Below the pieces are notes generated by a model. The model was not told the DNA's origin. It worked only from the letters and a program-made list of their open reading frames with translations, and searched no databases. From Patescibacteria group bacterium (lineage in GTDB: Bacteria; Patescibacteriota; Patescibacteriia; 2-12-FULL-60-25): a DNA stretch of 64,000 bases. Shown piece by piece: positions 48,592-57,303 of this stretch. The number at the start of each line of letters is the position of its first letter. Within the stretch, counting starts at the first letter, position 1. The position numbers and the translations under genes are program-made. Where the stretch lies: positions 124,001-188,000 of the forward strand of contig JALNYW010000001.1 of assembly GCA_023229665.1 (NCBI GenBank). Reading direction: 5' to 3'.

Positions 48592-50160
48592 ATGACCCCG
48601 TCATCTGCGAAAATCGCGCACTTGGCCAAGGCCGTCCAGCCTCGTCCGCTGCCCGATATTCCCGAATCGTCCCGCATTTCGGTCCACGCCGCCGTGAGCC
48701 GTTTTTCCGTTCTCTACGAAAAGGTCCGCAATGCCGTGGACTATCGCGAAGACCACTTGCTCCGTAAGGCAGCTATTGCCCGTATTTTGAAGCGTCAATT
48801 GGCTTTGGACGGCGACCCTCGCAGTATGGGCGTTCAATTGGTCCGCGAGCTGATCGCGGCCCGCTATTTGCCGAACAATGTCCTTCCGGAGTCTTTGGGC
48901 GAGGGGGTGGCTGATATTCTGGCGAAATACGTCGTGTTACACCGCCTCGAAATCGGAAGCGACCTTCATCATGAATGGCTGCTCGGGATTGTCGCGGCCG
49001 AATTGGAAGAATATCTCGACGAAGCCGGTCAGGATAAGGCCTTCACGCATTTTCTGTATGAGCAGATGGCCGAGCGCATCACCTTGCCTGTCGGTGTTTC
49101 CAATGATGATGACCGCCGCATCCAAGTGTATATCGCGTGTCACCGCGCCTTGGTGAAAGCCGACGAAGAAATGATCGGTTACCGCCTGGTGCGCGCTTTT
49201 CATCCTTTGTGGATGAACCCGGCGTCTTGGATTGCCTCGCCGGCTGACATGGCCCACCAAATGGTGGATGTCGAATCGCGCGTGCGCACGGCTTTGGAAG
49301 ATCCATTGGCGCAGAAATTCCAACATGCGGTGAAACCATGGGCGATTTCGCTCAATATTTTGCGTACGGCCTTGAATGAGAATCCGGCCAATGCCGAAAA
49401 GCTTCTCCTGAACGAAGAGGCCCGCCATGAAGCGGTGAAACGCATTGCCGAAAAGCGCATCAACGAATCAAAAGCAAAACTCCGCCGCGGAACCATCCGC
49501 GCCATGATCTACCTCTTCATTACGAAGATGTTGTTCGCTTTGGCCATGGAAATTCCGTCCGAGCTCTTGTTCTTCCGCGAAGTCCACCGGGTATCCTTGG
49601 CGATTAACGTGGCCTTCCCGCCGGTGCTCATGCTCTTGGTCGGCTTGTTGATCCGTCCGCCGGGCAAGGAGAATGTGCGCCGCATCGTGCAGGGCGTGGA
49701 TGAGTTGATTTCCGAAGAGGGTCCGAAAGGCCGCGAAGTCCGCCCGGCCAAAAAGCATGGCGCCCTGGGCCAACTGTTCTACGGTTCCGCCTATCTCTTC
49801 GCGTTCGTGGTGACCTTTGGCGTCACCTTCTTTACGTTGCAATTCTTGCATTTTACCTGGGTGAGCGCGGGAATCTTCATCTTTTTCCTCTGTGTCGTAA
49901 GTTTCTTCGCCTTCCGCTTGCGTATGGTGACCCGCGAGTACGTGGCCGTGCCGCGTCCGGACAACGTGTTTACGCTTTTGTCCGACTTCTTCTCGATTCC
50001 GATCCTGCGCGCCGGCCGCTTCTTGTCCGAGACCATTTCACGCTTCAATGTCTTCGTGTTTTTCTTCGATTTCATCCTCGAAGCGCCGTTTAAGATCTTT
50101 TTGAACATTCTGGAAGAGTGGTCGGCCTTCATGAAGGAGAAAAAGGAGCAGCTGCAATAA
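48592..50160 (+). CDS. Large membrane protein of unknown function
   Basis: The 522-residue protein has a long soluble helical N-terminal part (to about 300), then two membrane segments near 310-360, and two more near 400-450. A basic loop and a hydrophobic C-terminal region (RFNVFVFFFDFILEAPFKIF) follow. No catalytic motif or known family was recognised. It resembles large conserved CPR membrane proteins without known roles. I used the ATG at 48592, which follows a good promoter, rather than upstream codons that lie in the tRNA terminator. Confidence 0.8.
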   Translation: MTPSSAKIAHLAKAVQPRPLPDIPESSRISVHAAVSRFSVLYEKVRNAVDYREDHLLRKAAIARILKRQLALDGDPRSMGVQLVRELIAARYLPNNVLPESLGEGVADILAKYVVLHRLEIGSDLHHEWLLGIVAAELEEYLDEAGQDKAFTHFLYEQMAERITLPVGVSNDDDRRIQVYIACHRALVKADEEMIGYRLVRAFHPLWMNPASWIASPADMAHQMVDVESRVRTALEDPLAQKFQHAVKPWAISLNILRTALNENPANAEKLLLNEEARHEAVKRIAEKRINESKAKLRRGTIRAMIYLFITKMLFALAMEIPSELLFFREVHRVSLAINVAFPPVLMLLVGLLIRPPGKENVRRIVQGVDELISEEGPKGREVRPAKKHGALGQLFYGSAYLFAFVVTFGVTFFTLQFLHFTWVSAGIFIFFLCVVSFFAFRLRMVTREYVAVPRPDNVFTLLSDFFSIPILRAGRFLSETISRFNVFVFFFDFILEAPFKIFLNILEEWSAFMKEKKEQLQ

Positions 50161-50166
50161 CCGTGC

Positions 50167-50172
50167 TACGAT
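50167..50172 (+). promoter_or_regulatory. -10 box for the VTT-domain gene
   Basis: TACGAT ends seven bases before the ATG at 50180, consistent with leaderless transcription. No clear -35 box. Confidence 0.42.
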
Positions 50173-50179
50173 AAAGGCC

Positions 50180-50878
50180 ATGAAACGGTTGGAACGCGCC
50201 CATTGGCTCAAAATCGCCATATTCGCCATGTATCTTGGCGTCATTGCCGCGACGTATTTGTTTTTGCATATCCAGGGCATTTCCGTGGAAGACGTGCCCG
50301 GCATCGTTTCCAACCAGGTGAAGCACGCGGGTGTTTGGGGTCCGCTGATGCTGGTGTTGTTCTACGCGCTCTCGACCGTCATTCCGTTCCCGACATTTTC
50401 CATCGCGATTATCGGCGGCGCCTTGTTCGGACCATGGCTCGGAAGCTTGGCCGTGATCTTGGGCGTGAACTTGGCCGGGACCATCAGTTTCTTTTTGGCG
50501 CGCTATTTCGGCCGCCACTTTGTAAGTGAAAATGAAAAAGGGTGGGTCAAGAAATACGATGATTTGCTGACCGAGCAGGGGATGTTCGCGGCCATGGCCA
50601 TGCGCCTCCTGTTTTTCCCGTATGACGCTGTCTCCATTGGCTGTGGTTTGACCCGGATGTCCTATCGCCAATACGCCCTGGGGACCTTTTTAGGTTCCTT
50701 TGCCTCGACCGTGAGTTTTGTGGTTTTGGGAGAGTCCATCACCACGCCGGCTTCTTTTGCCTTCTTCCTGGCCTTGATGATCGGATCCATCGTGGTCGCC
50801 TTGATGCTTCGTCGGAGCGCCTGGGCGAAAAAGCACATTTTTGTGAAACCGACCGAACCTCAAACCTTTGAATCATAA
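50180..50878 (+). CDS. TVP38/TMEM64 (VTT domain) membrane protein
   Basis: The 232-residue protein has about five to six membrane segments and the VTT/DedA-like core: STVIPFPTFSIAIIGGALFG, then PWLGSLAVILGVNLAGTI and FFLARYFGRHFVSE, followed by MAMRLLFFPYDAVSIGCGL. Related proteins are lipid scramblases or flippases for undecaprenyl-phosphate and phospholipids. The substrate here is not known. The tgt gene follows two bases after its stop. Confidence 0.9.
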   Translation: MKRLERAHWLKIAIFAMYLGVIAATYLFLHIQGISVEDVPGIVSNQVKHAGVWGPLMLVLFYALSTVIPFPTFSIAIIGGALFGPWLGSLAVILGVNLAGTISFFLARYFGRHFVSENEKGWVKKYDDLLTEQGMFAAMAMRLLFFPYDAVSIGCGLTRMSYRQYALGTFLGSFASTVSFVVLGESITTPASFAFFLALMIGSIVVALMLRRSAWAKKHIFVKPTEPQTFES

Positions 50879-50880
50879 AT

Positions 50881-51999
50881 ATGTTCAGGCTGAAACAGGA
50901 ATCCGTAACCGGTCGGAGAGGGGAGTTGGTGACGCCTCATGGCACGCTCCAGACTCCGTTCTTCATGCCCATTGCCACCAAGGGTGCGGTGAAGACATTG
51001 TCCTCTTTTGATATCGAGCGACTCGCTTCGCCGATTTTGCTTTCGAATACGTATCACCTGTGGCTGCGTCCCGGCATGGAAGCGATGAAGGAGCTCGGCG
51101 GCCTCCACAAGCTCATGGATTGGAAGGGCGCCATCCTGACCGACTCAGGCGGCTTCCAGGTGTTTTCATTATCGGGTCTCCGGAAACTCACCGAAGAAGG
51201 CGTCCAATTCCAATCGCACATTGATGGCGCGAAGATGATGCTCACGCCGGAATTGTGCATGGAAATCCAGCGCACGATCGGGAGCGATATCTGCATGGTA
51301 TTGGATGTCTGCACCGAACTCCCCGCAACGCGCAAAGCGCTTGAACAGGCATTGGAGCTTACGACCGAATGGGCGAAAAAATCCAAGCAGGCCTTTGAAA
51401 AAACGCGTTCCGGTTCCATCAATCCTGATGCGAAATTATTCGGAATCGTACAAGGCGGAACGGATGCGGAGCTGCGAGAACGCAGCGCGCACGAATTGGT
51501 TGAGATCGGTTTTGACGGGTATGCCATCGGCGGTTTGTCCGTCGGCGAACCGTTTGAAGAAGCATGCGCGATCTTGGAAAAACTCGATCCCGTTCTCCCC
51601 AAAGACAAGCCCCGGTATTTTATGGGTGGAGCGCAGCCGCATGAAATCGTCGGCTATGTCGAACGCGGCATTGATATGTTCGATTGTGTGCTCCCGACCC
51701 GTAACGCGCGTCACGGTTCCATCTATCGTTTTGTCCATGATGATTTGTCCCGGCCGGATTTTTACGAAGTCGTCCATGCCACGAATGAGAAGTGGAAGTC
51801 GTCCAATGAACCTATTTTGAACTCGACCGGAAAATACGAGTGCGCGGCAGATGATGAACTCAAACGTTACTCAATGGGGTATTTGCGCCATCTCTTTTCG
51901 GTAGATGAAATGCTCGCCCTCCGTCTCGCGACGATGATCAATGTCCGGTTCTACCTCGAGCTCATGGAGCGTATCCGTATCCGCAATGCGGGCGTTTGA
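50881..51999 (+). CDS. tgt: tRNA-guanine transglycosylase, zinc site lost
   Basis: The 372-residue enzyme exchanges G34 of GUN-anticodon tRNAs for a queuine precursor. The catalytic Asp in LTDSGGFQVFSL (about 88) and the nucleophile Asp in MFDCVLPTRNARHG (about 268) are present, as is GGLSVGEP. In place of the C-x-C-x-x-C zinc ligands it has YECAADDEL (Cys321 only), and the His that completes the site is replaced in TMINVRFY. It therefore probably folds without structural zinc. No queuosine biosynthesis genes are nearby. It is coupled to the VTT gene. Confidence 0.93.
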   Translation: MFRLKQESVTGRRGELVTPHGTLQTPFFMPIATKGAVKTLSSFDIERLASPILLSNTYHLWLRPGMEAMKELGGLHKLMDWKGAILTDSGGFQVFSLSGLRKLTEEGVQFQSHIDGAKMMLTPELCMEIQRTIGSDICMVLDVCTELPATRKALEQALELTTEWAKKSKQAFEKTRSGSINPDAKLFGIVQGGTDAELRERSAHELVEIGFDGYAIGGLSVGEPFEEACAILEKLDPVLPKDKPRYFMGGAQPHEIVGYVERGIDMFDCVLPTRNARHGSIYRFVHDDLSRPDFYEVVHATNEKWKSSNEPILNSTGKYECAADDELKRYSMGYLRHLFSVDEMLALRLATMINVRFYLELMERIRIRNAGV

Positions 52000-52067
52000 C
52001 GCATCCCGCCAAAGTACGGTCTGCTATAGGTGGTACGTTGCCCCGCTGTCGGGGAAAGGAGCGCGCC

Positions 52068-52454
52068 ATGCCTGCAGTTTGGTTGATGGTGGGTTTCTTG
52101 GCTCTCGTGGGTCTCGTGGTGACCTGCAACTGGGTGGTGGGGAAGATGCGCGTCATTTCGAACTTCCTGGTTTGGCTCTTCACGTGGGCCGTGAAGTTGG
52201 CGGGCACGGGCTTGTCGGATCCGGTGCCGACGAGTCCGATTCCGACGACCAATCCTCCGCCGCCCCAGCCCACGCCGTCCTCCTTTCAGCCCTTCCGGAG
52301 CGAGGAGGACCGCGATCTCGCGGAGCTGGAACAGCTGGAACACAGCATGGACCGTTTCCAGCAGCGCCGGCTCGAGCTCATCGCCAGGATCCAGGCACGC
52401 AAGACGCCGCGATCCCTCCTGGTCGATGTCTCCGGACGCAACAAGCCCAGCTGA
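52068..52454 (+). CDS. Small single-pass membrane protein
   Basis: The 128-residue protein has one membrane helix (about 4-26), a Pro/Thr-rich linker (about 50-70) and a charged helical stretch (EEDRDLAELEQLEHSMDRFQQ), then a basic tail. An AAGGAG seven bases before the ATG at 52068 makes it one of two genes here with a visible ribosome binding site, so I chose this start over the upstream open frame. A terminator overlaps its stop. Function unknown. Confidence 0.65.
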   Translation: MPAVWLMVGFLALVGLVVTCNWVVGKMRVISNFLVWLFTWAVKLAGTGLSDPVPTSPIPTTNPPPPQPTPSSFQPFRSEEDRDLAELEQLEHSMDRFQQRRLELIARIQARKTPRSLLVDVSGRNKPS

Positions 52455-52480
52455 CTCCGTAATGCGGGGTCTTTTCTTTT
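52453..52480 (+). terminator. Intrinsic terminator overlapping the stop of the small membrane gene
   Basis: GACTCCG pairs with CGGGGTC (one T-G pair) and is followed by TTTTCTTTT. Confidence 0.7.
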
Positions 52481-52507
52481 CCTTCCCCGACGGACACAAT
52501 CCACGCC

Positions 52508-55450
52508 ATGTCCGAGGGGTTGCTGGAAGGATTAAACGACGCCCAGCGCGAAGCCGTGACCCATGGAAATGGGCCGTTGTTGATCGTTGCCGGTGCAGGA
52601 ACGGGTAAAACCACCGTGCTGACAAAGCGATATGCACATTTGCTCAATCAAGACGGGTTGAAAACCGAGAATATCCTGGCGCTCACGTTTACCGATAAAG
52701 CCGCCGGGGAAATGGAGGACCGCGTCATCAATTTGATGCCGACCGGCACATACGATTTTTGGATTTCGACGTTCCATGGGTTTTGCCAACGCGTATTGGA
52801 AGCGCATGGCTTGGAAATCGGTTTGCCGAATGAATTCCGCCTGCTGACGCCGACCGATGCCTGGCTTTTGATGAAGCGCCGTTTTGATGAATTGCCGCTG
52901 GACCATTACCGGCCGCTCGGCAATCCGGTGAAATTCCTGCGCGGGATTTTGCAGCATATCTCGCGCGCGAAAGACGAGGGCGTGACGCCGGAGCGTTATC
53001 TTGAATTCGCGCAAAATGCGGCGCTGGATGGCGATTCGGAAGTCGTGGAAGGGGAGCGTAAGCGCTTGATGGAGCTCGCGAACGTGTATTTCGCCTATCG
53101 AAAGATGCTGCTGGATGAAGGGAGCCTTGATTTTGCCGATCTTATTCTTGAAACATTGCGTCTTTTCCGGGAACGTCCGCATGTTTTGGAAGAGTACCGA
53201 AAGCAATTTCGCTATTTGATGGTGGACGAATTCCAAGACACGAACTGGGCGCAATACGAACTCATCAAACTGTTGTCCGGGAAAGATCGCAATATCACCG
53301 TGGTCGGCGATGATGACCAGGCCATCTATAAATTCCGCGGCGCATCCCTCGCCAATATCCTTCAATTCCGGGATGACTTTCCGGATTCCAAAACCGTCGC
53401 GCTGACGCAGAACTATCGTTCGCATAAGGAAATTTTGGATACGGCCTATGGCTTCATCAAGAAAAATGATCCGAACCGCTTGGAAGTGAAGCTTGCTTCA
53501 ACGGGATTATCCAAGAAGCTCGAAGCGATGCGCGGTGAAGGCGGTTCGGCAAAAGTGCTCTGGCAACGGTCGGTAGAGGACGAAGCTGAAGCTGTCGCTG
53601 ACGAGATGAAACGCTTGAAAGAAAAAGACCCGGAAGCCTCGTGGAATGATTTTGCGGTCCTCGTCCGTTCAAATGATGGCGCCGAACCGTTCGTGAATGC
53701 GCTGGATCGCGCGGGAGTGCCATTCCAATTCATGGCGTTGCGCGGCTTATACGGCAAGCCGGCCACGCTCGATGTTTTGTGTCTTTTGTCTTTGCTCGAC
53801 GGCTATCACGAGTCCGCGAGCGTGTGGCGGGCCATGCATTTGGGTTGTTACAACGTCCCGTCAAAGGACGTAGCGGAATTGTCGCATTATGCCAACCGCA
53901 AAGGGCTGCCGTTGTGGGTCGCGCTGAAACAGGCGGCGGACGCACATGTAAGCCAAGACGGTTTACGCATCGTCTCAAAACTCGTCTCGCATATCGAAGG
54001 TCTGGCCGAAGCCGCGCGCCGCGAATTGCCTTTGCGCGTTTTGCAGCTCGCATTGGATAAGAGCGAGTATCTCGGCTGGGTCATGCGTTTACCTGAGCGC
54101 GAGAAGCGGGAATATCTCCAACACCTGAATGGCATCGCGGAACGCATCAAGCGGTATGAGCGCTCTACGCATGGGCCGAGTCTGCGCGGGTTTTTGGAGG
54201 AATTGCGTATTGAGATGGAGAGCGGGGAAGAGGGCGGTTTGGATTTTGATCCGGATGCCGGCCCTGAGCTCGTCAAAATCATGACCGTCCATGCCTCCAA
54301 GGGTTTGGAATTCAAGTACGTATTCGTCGGTTCTATGGTGGATGCGCGTTTCCCAAGCCGCGGACGCGCGGATGCGATTCCGCTTCCCGACGGCCTGATC
54401 CAAGAGCGTCTCCCCGAGGGCGATGCACATTTGGAAGAGGAGCGTCGTTTATTCTACGTAGCCATCACGCGCGCGAAAGATCGGCTGTATCTCACCGGCG
54501 CGCAACACTACGGTGGCACGCGTCCGAAAAAACCGTCGCCGTTCCTCGCGGAAGCCTCTTTGGAAGTCCCGGAAATTTCCGGCTCATTTGAAGATGCTAA
54601 GCGCTTGATGCTCCAAGAACAGGAAGAGCTCGTGACGTCCGACGTCATCCATTACGAATTGAAAAAGCGATTTAGCTTCACCCAGCTCGCGGCGTTCAGG
54701 AAGTGCCCGCTCCAGTACAAGTTCGAGCACATTTACCGCATTCCAAAATTCGGGACCTATCAAAAGAGCTTCGGCCAATCCGTACACAATGCCTATCAGC
54801 ATATTCTGGATTTGCACCGGTTCCGCGGCCAATCGCAACAGGGGAGTTTATTTGGCGGGACGACCGAGCCGTTTGAAACGACGCCCGGCGGTTTTCGCGT
54901 TACCTTGGACGAGGCTTATAAAATCTACGAGGAAGCATGGATAGATGAGTGGTATGAATCCCGTTCACGTCACGATGAATACAAGGCAAAGGGCAAACAA
55001 GCCATTAAGAATTTCTGGCAAGAATGTTCGGTGAAAGCCCCGGATCTCTTTGGCGTCGAATTGCCGTTTACGTTAGTACTGGGCATCCACTCTTTGATGG
55101 GAAAGATCGACCGAATCGACAACCTGCCGGACGGAACCGTCGCCGTCTTTGACTACAAGACGGGCAAGGCCAAAGAAGAGTTGGACGCGGAAGACAAAGA
55201 GCAGCTCCATCTCTACCAAGTTGCGTTGGAAGAGAAGGGGATTAAGGTTTCGCGCCTGGCCTATATTTACGTGTTAGATTGGGTGGTAACGGACGTGGAT
55301 CTCTTAAAAGAAGACAAGCGCGAGGCATTTCTCACCAAGGTCTCCGAGCGCATGGAAGCCATTACACTGTCTGACTTCAAGCCGACGCCTGAGCCTTTTA
55401 CCTGCAAGTACTGCGATTTTAAAAATATTTGCGAGTTCAAAAAACTCTAA
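52508..55450 (+). CDS. UvrD/Rep-like helicase fused to a C-terminal PD-(D/E)xK nuclease
   Basis: The 980-residue protein begins with an SF1A helicase: Q-motif LNDAQREAV, Walker A GAGTGKTT (about 29-36), motif II LMVDEFQDTN, motif III-region GDDDQAIYKFRGA and the C-terminal motifs MTVHASKGLEFKYVF and LFYVAITRAKDRLYL. After about residue 720 comes a RecB-type nuclease region with SFTQLAAFRKCPLQYKF, VFDYKTGKAK and the terminal Cys group CKYCDFKNIC. These four Cys are in the order seen in AddB/RecB-like Fe-S nucleases. It likely acts in DNA end processing or repair. A CACAAT at 52495-52500, seven bases before the ATG, may be its -10 box. Confidence 0.93.
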   Translation: MSEGLLEGLNDAQREAVTHGNGPLLIVAGAGTGKTTVLTKRYAHLLNQDGLKTENILALTFTDKAAGEMEDRVINLMPTGTYDFWISTFHGFCQRVLEAHGLEIGLPNEFRLLTPTDAWLLMKRRFDELPLDHYRPLGNPVKFLRGILQHISRAKDEGVTPERYLEFAQNAALDGDSEVVEGERKRLMELANVYFAYRKMLLDEGSLDFADLILETLRLFRERPHVLEEYRKQFRYLMVDEFQDTNWAQYELIKLLSGKDRNITVVGDDDQAIYKFRGASLANILQFRDDFPDSKTVALTQNYRSHKEILDTAYGFIKKNDPNRLEVKLASTGLSKKLEAMRGEGGSAKVLWQRSVEDEAEAVADEMKRLKEKDPEASWNDFAVLVRSNDGAEPFVNALDRAGVPFQFMALRGLYGKPATLDVLCLLSLLDGYHESASVWRAMHLGCYNVPSKDVAELSHYANRKGLPLWVALKQAADAHVSQDGLRIVSKLVSHIEGLAEAARRELPLRVLQLALDKSEYLGWVMRLPEREKREYLQHLNGIAERIKRYERSTHGPSLRGFLEELRIEMESGEEGGLDFDPDAGPELVKIMTVHASKGLEFKYVFVGSMVDARFPSRGRADAIPLPDGLIQERLPEGDAHLEEERRLFYVAITRAKDRLYLTGAQHYGGTRPKKPSPFLAEASLEVPEISGSFEDAKRLMLQEQEELVTSDVIHYELKKRFSFTQLAAFRKCPLQYKFEHIYRIPKFGTYQKSFGQSVHNAYQHILDLHRFRGQSQQGSLFGGTTEPFETTPGGFRVTLDEAYKIYEEAWIDEWYESRSRHDEYKAKGKQAIKNFWQECSVKAPDLFGVELPFTLVLGIHSLMGKIDRIDNLPDGTVAVFDYKTGKAKEELDAEDKEQLHLYQVALEEKGIKVSRLAYIYVLDWVVTDVDLLKEDKREAFLTKVSERMEAITLSDFKPTPEPFTCKYCDFKNICEFKKL

Positions 55451-55452
55451 GT

Positions 55453-55755
55453 ATGGGTCTCCAACCGCTGGGCCGCATCCAATCCGAATCCCTCGCGAAA
55501 TACGCGGGGTTGCGTCGGAATGTGGATGCCGTGCGCGTGCTTGAGGCCGCGCGCGTCGCCTTGGAGGGATTATGGGGAAAAGAAAAAGCCGCGCATGTGC
55601 GTCCCGCGACGTTCAGGGATGGAGAGTTGAAGCTCGTTTCGTCCGCGTCCATTGTCGTCGGCGAGTTGAAGCGGGACGAAGTCCGCATCTGCAATGAAGT
55701 GAACCGGATGCTGGGAGGAAAGATCGTGCGCTCGCTTTCACTCATGAAAGGTTGA
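55453..55755 (+). CDS. DciA-like protein (DUF721)
   Basis: The 100-residue protein resembles the DUF721/DciA family, a helicase-loader in many bacteria that lack DnaC. Segments include LEGLWGKEKAAHVRPATFRDG and ELKLVSSASIVVGELKRDEVR and a C-terminal strand IVRSLSLM. I chose the ATG at 55453, two bases after the helicase stop. The assignment rests on pattern and size and is moderate. Confidence 0.68.
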   Translation: MGLQPLGRIQSESLAKYAGLRRNVDAVRVLEAARVALEGLWGKEKAAHVRPATFRDGELKLVSSASIVVGELKRDEVRICNEVNRMLGGKIVRSLSLMKG

Positions 55756-55756
55756 T

Positions 55757-55778
55757 GTTACGAGCTACGTGTTACGTG
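55757..55778. repeat. CACGTAACACGTA-type repeat, copy 2
   Basis: Reverse complement begins CACGTAACACGTA, identical over 13 bases to the start of the copy in the trmH-like gene (28060-28072). It lies directly upstream of the -10 box of the 55792 gene. Confidence 0.65.
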
Positions 55779-55779
55779 A

Positions 55780-55785
55780 TAAAAT
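55780..55785 (+). promoter_or_regulatory. -10 box for the 55792 membrane protein, leaderless
   Basis: TAAAAT ends six bases before the ATG at 55792. It abuts the repeat at 55757-55778. Confidence 0.55.
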
Positions 55786-55791
55786 GTATCT

Positions 55792-56181
55792 ATGGGCTAT
55801 AAGTCATTTATCTGGTTGATGCTGGGCGCGACGCTCGCCGCGTTTTTGGGCTGGTCGTATATTTTGTTTAACCTCGATCCAACGGAAGCGGGGATTGCCG
55901 GCTTTGCGCTGTTCTATCTCACCTTGTTCGCGGCGTGCGTCGGCATGCTGACGCTTGCGGGCGTGGTGGTGCGCGTGCATTTGCGCCAACGTAAAGCCAC
56001 GGCCTTCCGCGAAGTGCGAGTCGCATTCCGCCACGGCGTCCTCCTGTCTTCGGTGGCCATTCTCTCGCTCGCGCTTTCGGCCAATGGTTTGCTCAATATT
56101 TGGTGGTTTTTGGGCTTTGTGAGCGTTGTCGGGGGGCTGGAATACGCCGCGTTGCTCGTCCAGGAGAGCCGGAGGTCTTGA
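55792..56181 (+). CDS. Small membrane protein, unknown
   Basis: The 129-residue protein has four predicted membrane segments (about 6-27, 36-60, 82-100 and 105-123) and a basic loop VRVHLRQRKATAFREVRVAF between the second and third. No family was recognised. It is expressed from a leaderless promoter just after the repeat and precedes mreB by 47 bases. Confidence 0.72.
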   Translation: MGYKSFIWLMLGATLAAFLGWSYILFNLDPTEAGIAGFALFYLTLFAACVGMLTLAGVVVRVHLRQRKATAFREVRVAFRHGVLLSSVAILSLALSANGLLNIWWFLGFVSVVGGLEYAALLVQESRRS

Positions 56182-56228
56182 CGCCCTTTGGCAAGCTTGC
56201 TCCCGACGGCTAAGCTCGGTTGGATCAT

Positions 56229-57284
56229 ATGCGCTGGCCGCGTTTTTTGGGTCAACTTACCAAGCAGCTCGGGATTGACCTCGGGACGGCGAATACGCGC
56301 GTATACGTGAAGGGAAAAGGAGTCGTGATTGATGAGCCGTCCGTAGTCGCCATCAACAAGCGCAATGGGCAAGTGATGGCCGTGGGCGAAGAAGCCCGTT
56401 CCATGGTCGGAAAAAATCCGGGCCACATCCAGGTTTCCAAACCGCTGCAGCGCGGTATTATCGCCGACTTCGAAGTTACGGAAAAACTCCTGCGTTACTT
56501 TTTTGAGAAAGTCCACGAAGACAAAACCTTCGCCATCGCGCGACCCAAGGTCGTGATCTGCGTACCGCTCGACGTCACCGAAGTGGAACGTAAGGCGGTG
56601 GGCGATGCCGCGACCGGCGCCGGCGCGCGCGAAGTGCTCGTCGTGGAATCGCCGATCGCGGCCGCCATCGGGGCCGGCATGCCGATCAAGGAACCGCTGG
56701 GGAACATGATCATCAATATCGGCGCCGGTTCGACGGAGATTGCCGTGATTTCGTTGAACGGCATCGTCACGTCAAAGAGCATCCAAATCGCCGGAGATGA
56801 GTTGAACCGGAACATCATCCAATACGCCCGCGACGTGTTTAACCTGTTGCTTGGCGAACGCGTGGCCGAAGAAATCAAAATCGCCATTGGTTCGGCGGAT
56901 GAATTAGCCGAACCCATCGAAGCCTCCATGCGCGGACGCGACTTGCTCACCGGCTTGCCGCGCCAAATCACGGTCAATGACGCCCAAATCCGCGAAGCGC
57001 TCGGCCGTTCGGTAAAGGTAATCGTTGATCAGGTGAAAGCCATCCTTGAAACCACGCCGCCGGAACTGGTCGCCGACATCCAGCAGCGCGGAATCGTCTT
57101 GTCCGGCGGGGGAGCGCTGCTGCGCGGCCTCGACCAGGCGCTTTCCCGTGGGACCGGCTTACCGGTGCGCGTGGCCGATGAAGCGCCGCTCTGCGTCGTG
57201 CGCGGAACGGGTATCCTGTTGGATGACGCGAAGCTAATGTCCGAAGTCGCGGTGCCTGCCAGCGACCTGATCAAGGGCGTCTAG
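56229..57284 (+). CDS. mreB: Rod shape-determining protein MreB
   Basis: The 351-residue actin homologue forms membrane-associated filaments that direct cell-wall growth. Phosphate-1 is QLGIDLGTANTRVYVKGKG (about 11-29). Also visible are VVAINKRNGQVMAVGEEARSM, phosphate-2 MIINIGAGSTEIAVISL and the adenosine motif VLSGGGALLRGLDQAL. I chose the ATG at 56229; a TTG lies three codons upstream. It heads an mreB-mreC-mreD-PBP2 operon. Confidence 0.97.
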   Translation: MRWPRFLGQLTKQLGIDLGTANTRVYVKGKGVVIDEPSVVAINKRNGQVMAVGEEARSMVGKNPGHIQVSKPLQRGIIADFEVTEKLLRYFFEKVHEDKTFAIARPKVVICVPLDVTEVERKAVGDAATGAGAREVLVVESPIAAAIGAGMPIKEPLGNMIINIGAGSTEIAVISLNGIVTSKSIQIAGDELNRNIIQYARDVFNLLLGERVAEEIKIAIGSADELAEPIEASMRGRDLLTGLPRQITVNDAQIREALGRSVKVIVDQVKAILETTPPELVADIQQRGIVLSGGGALLRGLDQALSRGTGLPVRVADEAPLCVVRGTGILLDDAKLMSEVAVPASDLIKGV

Positions 57285-57303
57285 GCAGGCGTTTGAAACG
57301 CCT

